DNA from: Amoebophrya sp. A120
Taxonomy: Eukaryota > Sar > Dinophyceae > Syndiniales > Amoebophryaceae
Direction of reading: 5' to 3'
Assembly (NCBI GenBank): GCA_905178155.1
Contig: CAJINV010000004.1
Span: forward strand, 11,556,307 to 11,620,306
DNA: 64,000 nt
A program made the translations under genes and the position numbers. Position 1 is the first letter of the stretch. Each line of letters begins with the position of its first letter. Under the pieces are notes generated by a model. It saw only the letters and a list, made by a program, of their open reading frames with translations, had not been told where the DNA came from and made no database searches. This document shows, in pieces, positions 1 through 10,640 of the stretch.

Positions 1-3000
1 GGTACTATCAAAGAGTCTTCTTCAACTCCTGCTCCTCGTCCTTGTGGTGGTGGTGTTCTAGTACCGCTGACCGACGACCAGCAGGACGACAACCATCATC
101 CTTCCACTTGTGCAACTACTACGCCATCGAACAGTAATATTAGAGATGAGGATGTTGAGCGTGAGCCAGAAGTGGTCGTGCAAGTGGCAGGTGTAGGTGG
201 TGTTGTGGCGACGAATAAAATTGAAGGAGCTTCTGGAACTGCAGGGACAACTACTTCAAATAAAGCCGGGACCACTACTAGTTCTTCATCGCGTGCGGAG
301 GACACGTTGGACCAACTTGCGAATATCCGGGACAACGTGGCAGTGAAGATAAACACAGACGATTTTTATGGAGATCAGAAGAAACTCTGCAACAGCACTC
401 CGAGGAACAAGATGACAAAAAATACTACCAATAAAGAGGAAATAACCGAACAGCAGCATGATGGTACAACCCCCAAACGCGAGTACATTCTCCTCACTGC
501 CGTGGAGGAAACCACCCAAACCAAATACGAAGACCCGCAAACCCCCGAGCAAAAAGAGGAAAACGCCCGTCGGCGCATCTTCGTGCGCGCGGTGGGTCTC
601 GAACAGTTCACCGGCAAGCGGCTGGCGAAAGGTGCGAGAGGTGGAGAGATGTTCGACGTGATCGCTTTCGTCGGCGACTACATCGCGCGGTATGACTGCG
701 CATCTCACCGGTTGTCGGATCCGACGTGTCGCACACCGTTGGAAGACGCGCTACTCCGGCCGGGCAAGCAGCCGCGGGGGACTTTGCGAAAAATCCCAAA
801 TGCGGACGCTCTGTTAGCGTGTCAGGGCGAGCTCCCGATCAATGCGTCGCAAACGGAGGCGGTGAACTCGTTTACGAAAAGGATATCCGTCATCGAGGGG
901 CCGCCGGGAACCGGGAAGAGCACGACGATCTACCACATTTTGCGGGCCTACGTCATGCAGCAGGAGGGAAATTGTATTTCTTCGTCTAAGGAGCGTGATG
1001 TTTACGGTATGGAACATCTCTTATCCGGCTCTTCCCTCTGTGCGACCGGCGGCAGAAGCAGAGCAACTTCCGTGACACAGCAGTTCACCAAGGCAATACA
1101 GGCTGTGTTGAATGCATCGCCTTCGAGAAGCTGCGGGCACTTGCAGAAGCCGGGAACAAGTACCAGAAGTGCGTTTGGCAGTACCGATTCAATGATGGCA
1201 AATAGTTCTTGTGTAAGAAATAAACCTACTACATCTTCTCTACCGTCTTTGTCCGCCGCGAGGGAGGAGGTTCAGGTTGCGCAAGAAAATAAATCTGTCC
1301 GTCCTCCCCGGGAGCGGTTCCAAAAAGCCGAGAAGGCGGCATTGGTGACTTGTGTGACGAACCAGGCGGTTAACGCGGTGATGGAAAAACTCGGACCACT
1401 GGACCAACACGGGGTCAAGTCCCTCGTCCTCGGGAATCCGAGCAAGATCGGAGCCGCCGCGGCGGCGTTCACGCTGGAAGAGAAGGCGAGAAACGATGTG
1501 TGGTGCCTGTTTATGAAAAAAGCCTCAACTCTCTTCAATAAGATGCGCAACGCGGTGGACAGCGCGCAGCGGTCGAGGGTGAATCGCTTGCTGGGCGGCG
1601 AGGGTGAGACAGCAAACCTTCCAGGTTTATATCCCGCTAGTGAGCAGAAGAAGACGAAACAGAACATCAAAGTACGGGACACCGGACTCCACTATCCGGA
1701 GCCCGCCCCCGGCCTTTCCAAGTCTCGCCTATCCTCCTTCGACATCCGATATGCCTTTTCGAAGAATTTCCCGGAAAAGTACGAGGAACTTGAAAAACAG
1801 AACAAGGAGCTTCTCGACAAGAAATTGAAAAAAGCGAAAAAATTTTTAGAAATTTGCTCCGCGCGCGACGAATGCACCGCGGAATTCGAGAAAGAACTGG
1901 AAAAAGCGCATTTGGAAGTCGTCGACGCGGTCCGGAGAAAGATCGCGCGGGCCTTTGTGGAGAATCATAAGTACAAGAAGACGGAGAAGTTGCGGCGTCT
2001 ATTTTGCAAGTGTGTGTCGAAAATCAATCACTTTTCCTCCTACTTGAAGCTCACCGCGGAGTGCCGTATCGTCCGGGAAACGAACGTGTTTCTCTTCACC
2101 ATCGCTTCTGCACACCAAATGCTGCGGCTCCGCCGGGAGTATGAGGAGGACTTCCCGAGCCGGATGGTGATGGGCATTTTGGACGAAGCGGGGGCGACGG
2201 CGGAAACTTACATCCCCTTGGTGCTGGAGACGGAAATCGAGAACTTGATCTTGCTCGGCGACCAGCGCCAGCTCCGGCCGTTGGTGATCGCGCCGGACGA
2301 GGAGAACATCGACGCGAAGCAGGTGAACCGCAGTCTGTTGGAGCGTATGCATTGCGAATATGTCTGGGTCTGGAAGGATGCGAACTTGTGATGCGCATTT
2401 CACAACACAGACAAATCTCTCATGCATAGGCAGCAAAAGGTGCCCACTTACTGTCACCAAAATGGGGGATTCGTCATGCGGATTAAGCAATGCGGAAGCT
2501 TTTCGAAATCTGTGATGCTAGGGCTTCCATGACAGACATTTAGTGTCATGCAAAAACAGCATGACAAAAATCTGCATTCTTCCAGACCCAGACACTTTTG
2601 CATTTGATAGAGCGGTGCGTCAACTGCAACAGCGGCAGCACCATGTTGCGAGAACAGTACAGGATGCCAAGGAAGTTGTGCAATTTGGTATCCACGTTGT
2701 TCTACGACTCCAAGTTGATCACGCCCGCGGCAAAAGTGGAGAAACTAGTTCCAGAAAACCAACTGCGGTGGGTCGACTGCGGTCGGGAAGACGAGATGCA
2801 AGTGGGCACGAGTTACGTAGCGCCGCTGCAGGTGGTGGCCGCGGTATGTCTGCTGTTGGGGCACGTGAGTTGTACTCGCTCTACTACTTCTGCTGCAGTA
2901 ATAAAACAAAAAGTGGGGACGACCACTCCTGCTGCAGCTTCGGCTACCAGCAAAAGCATGCCGGCGTTAGAGGAGGCCGCGACAGGAGCAGTTTTGTCCA

Positions 3001-4532
3001 CGAGCACGACGGCCGAGACGCCTTCGAGTAGTAGCACAACCCCCTTCTCGTCGGAAGGTGCAGAAGGGAGTAGTGACGGAGAAATAAGCAAGTCGAAGTC
3101 CAGTTTTTCGGGCAGTTTCTTGGAGAAGACGGACGAAAATGAAAATTCTACAACGAATTGTTCAGTGGAAAGAACATCAGCGACATTGGAAACTGAAGAA
3201 CATCAACCCGCAGTAAAATCTTCTGTCGACTTCCTCTCCGATGCGAAGGCGGAGGTGATGATCATCTGCATGTACTTGCCCCAAATGCGCCTGCTCCGCG
3301 CGGCCCTCCCGGCGTCGCTCCTCCAAAGACCGGGCTTCCGGATTGTCACGGTCGATGCGGCGCAAGGCACGGAAGCCGACCACGTGGTCCTAATTGCGGG
3401 GAGGTGCAACCCCTGGGCCAAGGTCGGGTTCACCAAGGTGAAGAACCGCCTCAACGTGGCGATTTCGCGCGCGAAGCAGAGTTTGACCGTGATCGGATGT
3501 GAACAAACCATGCGGAGCGACCGGAATTGGCGACAACTGATTGAATCCTGCACGCCGTTCGACTGGCCGGCTGCGGTCACGTGCGGCGAACCGGGACTGG
3601 AGCGCCGAGGAAACAATACGAAAGCCGGCACGGGTTTTATTTCAGGATCGTTGTCGAAAAAGACTCTAGTGTCGCTGGTATCTGCAGCGGATGCGCAGGC
3701 GGTCAGCGATAATGTGGCGAAAATAATGTCGACGCAGTTTGCTAATGCACAATCTCTGGAACAAACAAGTTGCGGGAACACCCCGAGGAGCTGGAATAGC
3801 ACGCCGAGAAATCAACAAGGGAAGAAGGGCGCCGGGAAATCAACTGGCACAGGAAAAAATAATGGAGCGCAAGAAGGTCCTGACGAAAGCAAGAGCAATA
3901 CATTCTTTTCATTTAGTGGAAATGGTGAGAAAAAAGGCAAGAAAAGCAAGGGCAAAGGGAAGAACGGCGACAAGCAGAGCAAGGGTAAGGGAAAAGGGCA
4001 AGGGCAAAGCAAAATAGACAACAAGATACTGCCGAAGGTTGAGAAAATAACACCCGCTCTACTGGGAAAAGACGACGATGAAAGCAGTACGGAAGAGCCT
4101 CTCGTCTCCGACCGTGCAGCCCTTCGTTCTCGGGACTCTCGCCTGAAACAAAAAGGTTGGATCAAGGTTTACTTTAGCACCACGGAAGCGAACGCGGCCC
4201 TGATTGAGCAAAACGGGAACAAGCTTCTAGGCGGCGCGCAAAACGACCCAAGCAAAGGGTTTTTTCTCACCACGAACCCCCGCCTTGCGTCTGGAGGCGT
4301 TGTGTACAAAGTCCTGGCCCGCCTTGGTGCGATAGAAAGGCGAGGTTTTGGTAAGAAATCGTTGCCACGCGGGTTTGCGAACCTTTCGAGCCGGGGAAAG
4401 GATTCCGAGGAACTGAGCCCGGTAGTTTGGATGGTCTACCACACGGACCAGGTGAAGATCCTGTGCCTAGATAGAGAATTGACTGATTACGCCGCTGCCC
4501 AGTTGTCGGACAGCTGGTCTGATAGTTCTTAA
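1..4532 (+). CDS. UPF1-like SF1 helicase with ART-like C-terminus (5' partial)
   Basis: The frame is open from base 1, so the N-terminus lies outside the window. Exons are 1-2345 and 2615-4532, together 1,420 residues. Motif Q-like NASQTEAVNSF and Walker A GPPGTGKS (residues about 300-307) are followed by motif Ia TCVTNQAVNAV, motif II DEAG (about 728) and motif III LGDQRQLRPL. After the intron come motif IV REQYRMP, motif V VDAAQGTEADHVV and motif VI NRLNVAISRAK. This is the full set for an ATP-driven RNA/DNA helicase of the UPF1/SEN1/ZNFX1 group. Long Ser/Thr/Glu-rich insertions interrupt the core at 970-1320 and 2870-3230. A Lys/Gly-rich basic tract (3810-4030) precedes a C-terminal domain (4155-4365) that resembles the ART-fold genes nearby. 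Helicase role is certain; the cellular process is not shown. Confidence 0.9.
2346..2609 (+). mobile_element. Intronic TIR element, family A
   Basis: 264 bp between two perfect GAGCG copies. Ends carry TGTCTGGGTCTGGAAG and its reverse complement. Removal joins Leu-Leu-Glu-Arg to Cys-Val-Asn in phase, just ahead of helicase motif IV, exactly where UPF1-type helicases are continuous. It is the only such element in the first 17 kb. Confidence 0.95.
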
Positions 4533-5110
4533 CCAGTGCCACTACACACGGGCACGGGGTGGCTAAGTACTTGCACTTACGATCATGCCAAACGAGAACA
4601 TAGAAGATAAGTGGAAAAAGCTGTGCAGCATCAGACAAACTGAGCTTATCAAGGAGCAAGCCGCTGAGCAGGAGCACTAGCCAGCAGCGTTCTTGTATGA
4701 TGGTTTTAATGGTTGCTTTTTATCCTGGGCCTTGATGAAAAAATACGCCCAAAAATCGTTTTTGACAAAAGTAGTGTAAAATCATTCCAAAAAACGAGAA
4801 CATTCATTCTGGCGAACTTTACTGTACGAGTACGACACGATTTTCTGAGGAGAGCCTGAAGCACACGACACACGACTACGCGCTTCCTCCTCGACAAAAC
4901 AAAGATATTCGAACAAAAAGGGTCGAGACCGAGTCTTGCAAACCGAAAACCGGTAATCAATACGTTTGTTCCACCGCCCCAGGGTAAGCCGTCCCTTCGT
5001 GTTTAAGTTCTTTGCTTGCTCTCCGTCCTTGATCTGTCGCGCCAAAGTTTGATATTAAGGTCTTCTTTGCGGAAGATGTTCAAAAATCTTTCCTAGATCA
5101 CGATAGCTGC
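4533..5110. other. Intergenic region
   Basis: About 580 bp without a supported gene. Composition is more AT-rich than the flanking coding DNA. No element ends, tRNA or clear promoter motif was seen. Confidence 0.6.
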
Positions 5111-5731
5111 ATGATGTTGAGTGCAAAAAGCAGACGGATCATGATCGGAAAAAATGGTTTCTTCTCTCTGTTCTTTGTGTTTCTCCTTTCCACAAGCACT
5201 CTAACGCAAGTCCTCGCGTGGCGACTCCGGTCATCCAGCGTTGAAAGCACGGCGGCTGCCACTGCTACCGCGTCCTCTCGCCAGGCCGTCGATAACGAGA
5301 GCGGATTGCCAGCAGCAGGAGAAAAATCGCAATCCAGCGCCGAACGCTTCGCGCAGACCGGGTTGCTTGCCATCCGCCCTGCCACTCCGGCGGGATTGGA
5401 ACATCAGCGAAAAACCACGGTCCACCGAAAGGCGAATGGGATCGTCAGAACAGAAAGCCCGCGACGGAATGAAGAGGATGATCAGGAGCATGTCGACACG
5501 GGAAAGGGCAGCAAGAGGACCCTGGCCACGTTGCCGCAAGTTGGGCAGCTGGTCTTGCTGGACAAGAAGGAAACTGCGGCGAAGAACAGCATCGGGCGAT
5601 CCACGTCTTTGCCCATGCTGAGTACGTTCTGCACGGAAACCAGCGACGCTGCCAGGAGCGTCAAGCCGCCGCCGCTGCGTCCGAGGGTTTTGCCGAGGAA
5701 TCCGTTTCATCCCGCCTTTTCAAAAAAGTAG
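5111..5731 (+). CDS. Small presumptive secreted protein
   Basis: Encodes 206 residues. A hydrophobic run (GFFSLFFVFLLSTSTLTQVLA, roughly residues 16-36) after a basic N-terminus reads as a signal peptide, with a plausible cleavage after VLA. The rest is low-complexity, rich in Ser, Arg, Glu and Thr, without a recognised domain. In-frame Met codons at 5111, 5114 and 5141 leave the start open; any of them keeps the signal peptide. No introns are needed. I do not recognise the family; for a parasite it could be an exported protein, which is inference only. Confidence 0.55.
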   Translation: MMLSAKSRRIMIGKNGFFSLFFVFLLSTSTLTQVLAWRLRSSSVESTAAATATASSRQAVDNESGLPAAGEKSQSSAERFAQTGLLAIRPATPAGLEHQRKTTVHRKANGIVRTESPRRNEEDDQEHVDTGKGSKRTLATLPQVGQLVLLDKKETAAKNSIGRSTSLPMLSTFCTETSDAARSVKPPPLRPRVLPRNPFHPAFSKK

Positions 5732-6251
5732 CGAAACATTTTTGTATGATTCTATTTTCCGGGTTTCATCACAGAAAATGAAAAAGGATAATCTCGAGAT
5801 GATCAGAGTTAGGCTGGTAGTACGTGGCTGTTGCAGCAAAGCGACACGACGCGCAGCAGGAATTGCGCTTGACTTTTTGTCTCATGCAGTATAATAAGTA
5901 GGTGTAAGTCGATGTAGATCGGCCCAAGCAACAGTTGTAGTTGAGTATGCTCTGAGTGCAGTTCTTTTGTCTGCGAAACGTAACATTTGAAAATGAACGG
6001 CTGGCGCTGGGGTAAGACGCACCTCCTCCTTCAACTTAAAGTTTCATTTGCTCATGGGCTCGTATCAAGCAGAATGTTCGCGCGCCGTCGTCAAGCAGAT
6101 GCTGTCAAGCTGTTTCGCTCATGCCACTGTGACCGCTTCGGTGTTTCTGTTTACTGATCAGAAGACTGAACTGCAATGTTTAGTAGCTCCTTTCGTTTCT
6201 TTGGAAACAAAAGTGTCCCCAGAAGTGAGTTGAGCTCATTCTTCAAGCAAC
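5732..6251. other. Intergenic region
   Basis: About 520 bp between the secreted-protein gene and the first ART-fold gene. Short open frames only; nothing recognisable. Confidence 0.5.
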
Positions 6252-7022
6252 ATGGCGCTTCCCGCTCCAGTGCAGGTGACCAGCGAAGGCTGGGTCGATA
6301 TGCACCACTGCACGGGAATTTCCGCTGCGGAGTCCATCCTCTCCAGTCGGCAATTTCGCGCTGGCACGGACGGCTACTTGGGTGGGGCGATCTACTTTTC
6401 TAAAAGTTACGAGGAGGCGATGCGGCGGGCGCAGGGGGTGAAGAACGTGGAGGAGGAACAGGTCGTCTTGTCCGCGCGGGTCTACTTGGGGAGGTGCGGG
6501 CACTTCGAGAAGGGCACGATCGTCGACGGGCCGCTGTTGAACCAGTACAAGCTCAATTCCGCCAAGGTGTTCGGGCGCGAAGACAGTTACTGTCTCGCCG
6601 ACACCAACAAGTACCGCGCGGACCCGCTGGGGCGGGTGAAGTGGATCTTTCGCTGCGATGACCTGTCGGAGACTGAGACCGACTGCACAAAGGTAGCATG
6701 TAGGATAGCGTATGTCGAGTGCGGTGTGTGCTACCTGAAGAAGGTATTGGAGCGGACCTACGACGCGCACGTGGCGGAATTCGGGGATGACGGAATCGGA
6801 GCAGTTGATCTGGTTGCCGGCACCTTCGCGAGACCGGCAACTGCTGGTAAGTCGCTTGGGCCGAAGCAGTTGCGAAACGAAGCGGGCGGCGGTAGGGGTC
6901 AGGAAAGCGAGTGCGTTCTTTTGCGGTACAAGGCCGGCTGCCAGATTTGCCAGAAGTACGGTCCCTCACAGGACAGCGCGGAGCTTGTACAAAAGTTGAA
7001 AAAGAATAAGAAAAGCGATTGA
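6252..7022 (+). CDS. ART/PARP-fold protein, paralogue 1
   Basis: 256 residues, one exon. The first 130 residues carry the ART/PARP-type pattern: a His strand (MHHCTG, about residue 17), an alpha helix ending in a short loop, then G-YLGGAIYFSK with the Tyr-Phe-Ser strand (about residue 51), and a following VVLSARVYLGRCGHFEKG strand. His plus Tyr fit the H-Y-[EQ] triad used by PARP-like enzymes to bind NAD; I cannot place the third residue. A Cys-containing C-terminal region (residues 150-256) has no known domain and ends Lys-rich. It matches the gene at 13985 closely over the first 130 residues. Enzymatic activity is unproven. Confidence 0.75.
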   Translation: MALPAPVQVTSEGWVDMHHCTGISAAESILSSRQFRAGTDGYLGGAIYFSKSYEEAMRRAQGVKNVEEEQVVLSARVYLGRCGHFEKGTIVDGPLLNQYKLNSAKVFGREDSYCLADTNKYRADPLGRVKWIFRCDDLSETETDCTKVACRIAYVECGVCYLKKVLERTYDAHVAEFGDDGIGAVDLVAGTFARPATAGKSLGPKQLRNEAGGGRGQESECVLLRYKAGCQICQKYGPSQDSAELVQKLKKNKKSD

Positions 7023-7784
7023 ACCATTCCGCAAGTGACGAACTAATCATTCCGAAATTCCGATTCTGTTGAAACTTGTTTTTTCCAGCGAAGTTGTACA
7101 TCACAATTCTAAATCTAAAGCATTTAATTCAGATACAGATTTTCATGATACTCAGTCCCTGTCCCGAGTAGATGATTCTTCTTTTTGTGTATGGGTTCCT
7201 TGAAGTTTTTTTTTTGAATATGAAATGCGGCACAAGCTCTTTGACCACTTTGACATGTGTTCAGGCAAGAAAAGTCAGCGGAGACATCCATCATGATGTG
7301 CTTTAGAGCTGACTTTGTTCATACCGTCGATTTGGGGTGTATGATAGGAAAGAATGAGTCAGGGTAACTGCGTGCGTTCAACAGATATTTCCATTCCATC
7401 TGATATTGGCAGCGGAGCACTAAGGCTGAACGTAGAAGATCGTGAGAGATTGGAGAAGTTCCATGCAAGTTGTCGCAGCGATGCTACCCGCACCGCCTGA
7501 GCTTGTCTCTATGTGAGGCGTGAGCCGCACACCGCGAACGCTTTTTGTGAATCAGTATTGTAAGCATTGCCTTCGAATTCGATTCCTGTGACTTATAGGT
7601 CTGGAGCTGGTCTCACACGCACGTTTACGCCCGTAGTGTAATGACCTAGGGAATATGAACGAACAGTAAGAATAACGCATTATAGAAACGCATTGTACTT
7701 ATTTTACGCCAGCGCGCTGCGATCAGGCTTTCAAAAAGACACGCACAGAAAAGTTTTCGAAAGTTCGATTGATTTTTCGACAAA
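7023..7784. other. Intergenic region
   Basis: About 760 bp; no gene, element terminus or structured RNA recognised. Confidence 0.5.
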
Positions 7785-10256
7785 ATGAACCACAGCTGCA
7801 ACATTGTACGTGAAACCGAGGATGAAACGATCCGCCATTTCCCGATTCAGGTTCCGACTGAGCCGGAGCCAGACCGCGCCGGCTTGGGGGTGATTTCCTA
7901 TGTTTTGACGCATGTTGACGTGGAGACGTTGCACAGACCTTTCGGATTGCCTCAGCATCCGGGAAGCTTCGCCAATTACGAGCCGCCATTGCGAGCGTTC
8001 CAATTTTTCGAGTGTAGTGCGATAGTGGAAATCATTCGGGCAGAAATGAGTGCCGCCGCGCGCCAGAAGAAGTTCGCACCGCGCGTAGGGAACCCAACCA
8101 ACCCTCGCAGCAAGACGGAGAAGCACATAAACTTTATTTTTCAGTCGCGTTACACTTCGGGGAGTACATATAGTTTGAACTCCAGCTTGGGCGCAGTCTT
8201 CGAGCCCAGCACAAACTCCGGAAATCTCTGGGCTCAGTGGCACGGCTGGCTTGTCTTGTTGCAGGAAGCGCCCCACGGTGCAGGAGGTTTGCCTCGGAAT
8301 ATTGCTCTTGGTTTTTGTGAAGTCAAGGAGGGAACTGTCAGTTTGCACTGTTTCTCTCTTCACAAGTTCGGTGAGCACAAGCGTTACTTCGTGCGCCCGC
8401 TGAGCAATGCCCTGTTCAATAAGAAGTACTACGCTGCTTTGACGGATCTGTTTGACACGACGTACGGCCGGAGAGTTGCAGAGCAGCTGACACGTGGAGA
8501 CGGTCCGGCCAGGGTTTTGCTATCAGGGACAGCGAACGATTGGGGTCTCGAATCGGCTGTGGAGCGGCTTGCTGCTTCCTGGCAAGGAGTGGCACCTTTC
8601 AACCATCAACAGCTGCGTGCCTTGGCGCTTGAGCGGCTGAGCATGAATGGTGTCGTGCTCATACAGGGCCCACCCGGCACCGGAAAATCACACCTCATTG
8701 TCAACGGCCTGGTGCCCGAACAAGTTGCAAACAGACAAAAAACACTTGTCGTTTGTAATTCCAACACGGCGATTGATGACTTAATGTTGAAAGTTATCAG
8801 GAATAACACGATTCGAGAAGACCAGCTGCTGCGGGTCGGCGATTAACGAAGCGTAAATCCTAGCATCAAAGAAAGGGGCCTGTATTCGAAAGCATGGAAT
8901 GGACTAAACGAGGATCGTCGAAGGCGGTGCGTCTTCTTTACCACAATCTATCACGCGTCGAAGCCACACGTCGAAAAAGACTGGGATTCTCAATTGAAGA
9001 AAGTGTCCGCGTGGGATTTCCAGACCTTGGTCATGGACGAAGCGGGACAAATTGAAGACGCAAAGTTGTTTGCCATCCTGGCACGCTATCCGATGCTGAA
9101 AAAAATAATCCTCGTTGGCGACCCGCAGCAATTGCAGCCCTACGTGCCACAGACGATGCGGGAGCTCGGCTACGGAAAAAGCACGATGGAGCGTATCATG
9201 GAAATTGCCAAGCAAGCACAGCTACCGAGCGGACAGATGTGCCACGTGATGTTGGACGAGCAGCATCGGATGCCACCCATGATATCGAACGTGATCTCCG
9301 GCTTGTACTACAATGGTAGGCTGCGAGATGCACAGGCAAGCATGCACAATGGACCGAGAGCAGGTCTGCCGTGGAAGCCACTTGTCGTCATTGACTACCA
9401 GGGAGGGCAGATGAAATGGTGCAGTGCCTCTCGGTCTTTCAGTAACGAGAACGAGGCTGAGGTCGTGCGTGTGGTAGTCGACTTTGTAACGCAAAATGCA
9501 GGTGGCATGCTTGATCCGCCGCAGCGGTTGTCCAGTCGTGACTTCTGTATCCTAACGCCGTTTCGCGCCCATAACAACCTACTCAAGTAAGTAAATACGT
9601 TTTTCATTTTGTGCACTTGATCATGTAGTGATTAGCGTGGCATCTGTCTACGGCTCGGTATGGGTCATCAAGAACCTCGCAGCAAAGTGAACATCAAAAT
9701 TAACTGCATCAAACACAGGAGAAAGCTAGCGGGCCAGACAGCAGAACAGATCGCAGATGAAGAAGATGACAGTTTCAACGCCGACCCGGATCGGGAGTTT
9801 CAGTCGCCATTTTTTCAAGCGACAGCACAAGCTTCACAAATTCCCAAAGGAAACATCGATACGGTAGACAGGTTTCAAGGGTCGGAGAAGGCTGTGGTAT
9901 TTGTCTCTGCGTGCGTAGACTCGAATCTGTCCCGTGCCGCAGATCCGCACTTCATCAACGTAGCCTGTTCGCGTGCGAAGCACATGCTGTTTTTAGTTGG
10001 GAATTTTTCTGCGCTGGGAAAGCATCCAGATTGGAGGTGCTGGTTGGAGGAAGCGCAAGCAGAAGGCGTGTACATTAATCTAGGGGATGTGAGCAACCTG
10101 ATCACCGTAAACACGATGTTGCGGCAAACACTGCTCGCGCCACAGGATTCACGCCCGAGCCGAGGACCAGGATTCATGCCCGACACAAGGGCCAGATCGC
10201 CGAGAAGGCAGGAGCGATCTGGCTCCCCATTGCGGATGATCAACCCATTGCGTTGA
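7785..10256 (+). CDS. SF1 (UPF1-like) helicase with an in-frame TAA
   Basis: Exons 7785-9586 and 9683-10256. Walker A GPPGTGKS (residue about 294), Ia TLVVCNSNTAIDDL, motif II DEAG (about 418), motif III LVGDPQQLQP, motif IV DEQHRMPP, motif V DTVDRFQGSEKAVVF and motif VI INVACSRAKHM make a complete SF1B helicase of about 790 residues. The frame is broken once by TAA at 8844-8846, between motifs Ia and II, and stays open in the same frame on both sides (LLRVGD, then RSVNPSIKERG). No GT-AG intron that removes the stop keeps the frame. It is either a recent nonsense mutation, a read-through site or a sequence error. The N-terminal 230 residues are unrecognised. Neighbours are an ART-fold gene and an NTase-fold gene. 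Confidence 0.8.
9587..9682 (+). other. Probable GT-AG intron of the second helicase
   Basis: Donor GTAAGT at 9587 and acceptor CGCAG ending 9682; 96 bp, a multiple of three. Removal skips the stops at 9588 and later and joins AHNNLL to NKVNIK ahead of motif V. Earlier AG choices (9628, 9635) run into stops. Confidence 0.65.
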
Positions 10257-10640
10257 TCGAACAATCGGAACAATAGTTGCAGAACGTAAGGGGTGTACTC
10301 GTTCCCGTGTAAACGTCCCGCTGGTGTTCTTGAGCTCTTACTTAGTGACAAAAAAGGGCTGATAGAAGTGTTCTGCGTGATTGGTTGGCTTCTGAACGAT
10401 TTTTCCCTTTGTTGCTCTGTTTGCTCGGACAGCATGGCAAGATGGAAGAGGAAGGTGTCAAAAGTGCGAGGCATTCTTTTTTTTAGCAGGGTCATACCGA
10501 TCGTGATCGTGTAAGTGAATCAGTAATAGTTTGATCGAGTTCGTTGAGATCGAGTTCCACTTAGTACCATTTTGAAACCAAAAGTGCTTTGAGGTTGACA
10601 CAGCAAATACGTTTGCACTGATCGAAACGATTCACATACA
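10257..10640. other. Intergenic region
   Basis: 384 bp between two plus-strand genes; nothing recognised. Confidence 0.5.

Noticed and set aside
8844-8846. Genome-wide TAA reassignment
   Set aside because: TAA closes the NTase-fold gene and the first helicase, TGA closes IFT20 and TAG the WW-like gene, so all three act as stops here.
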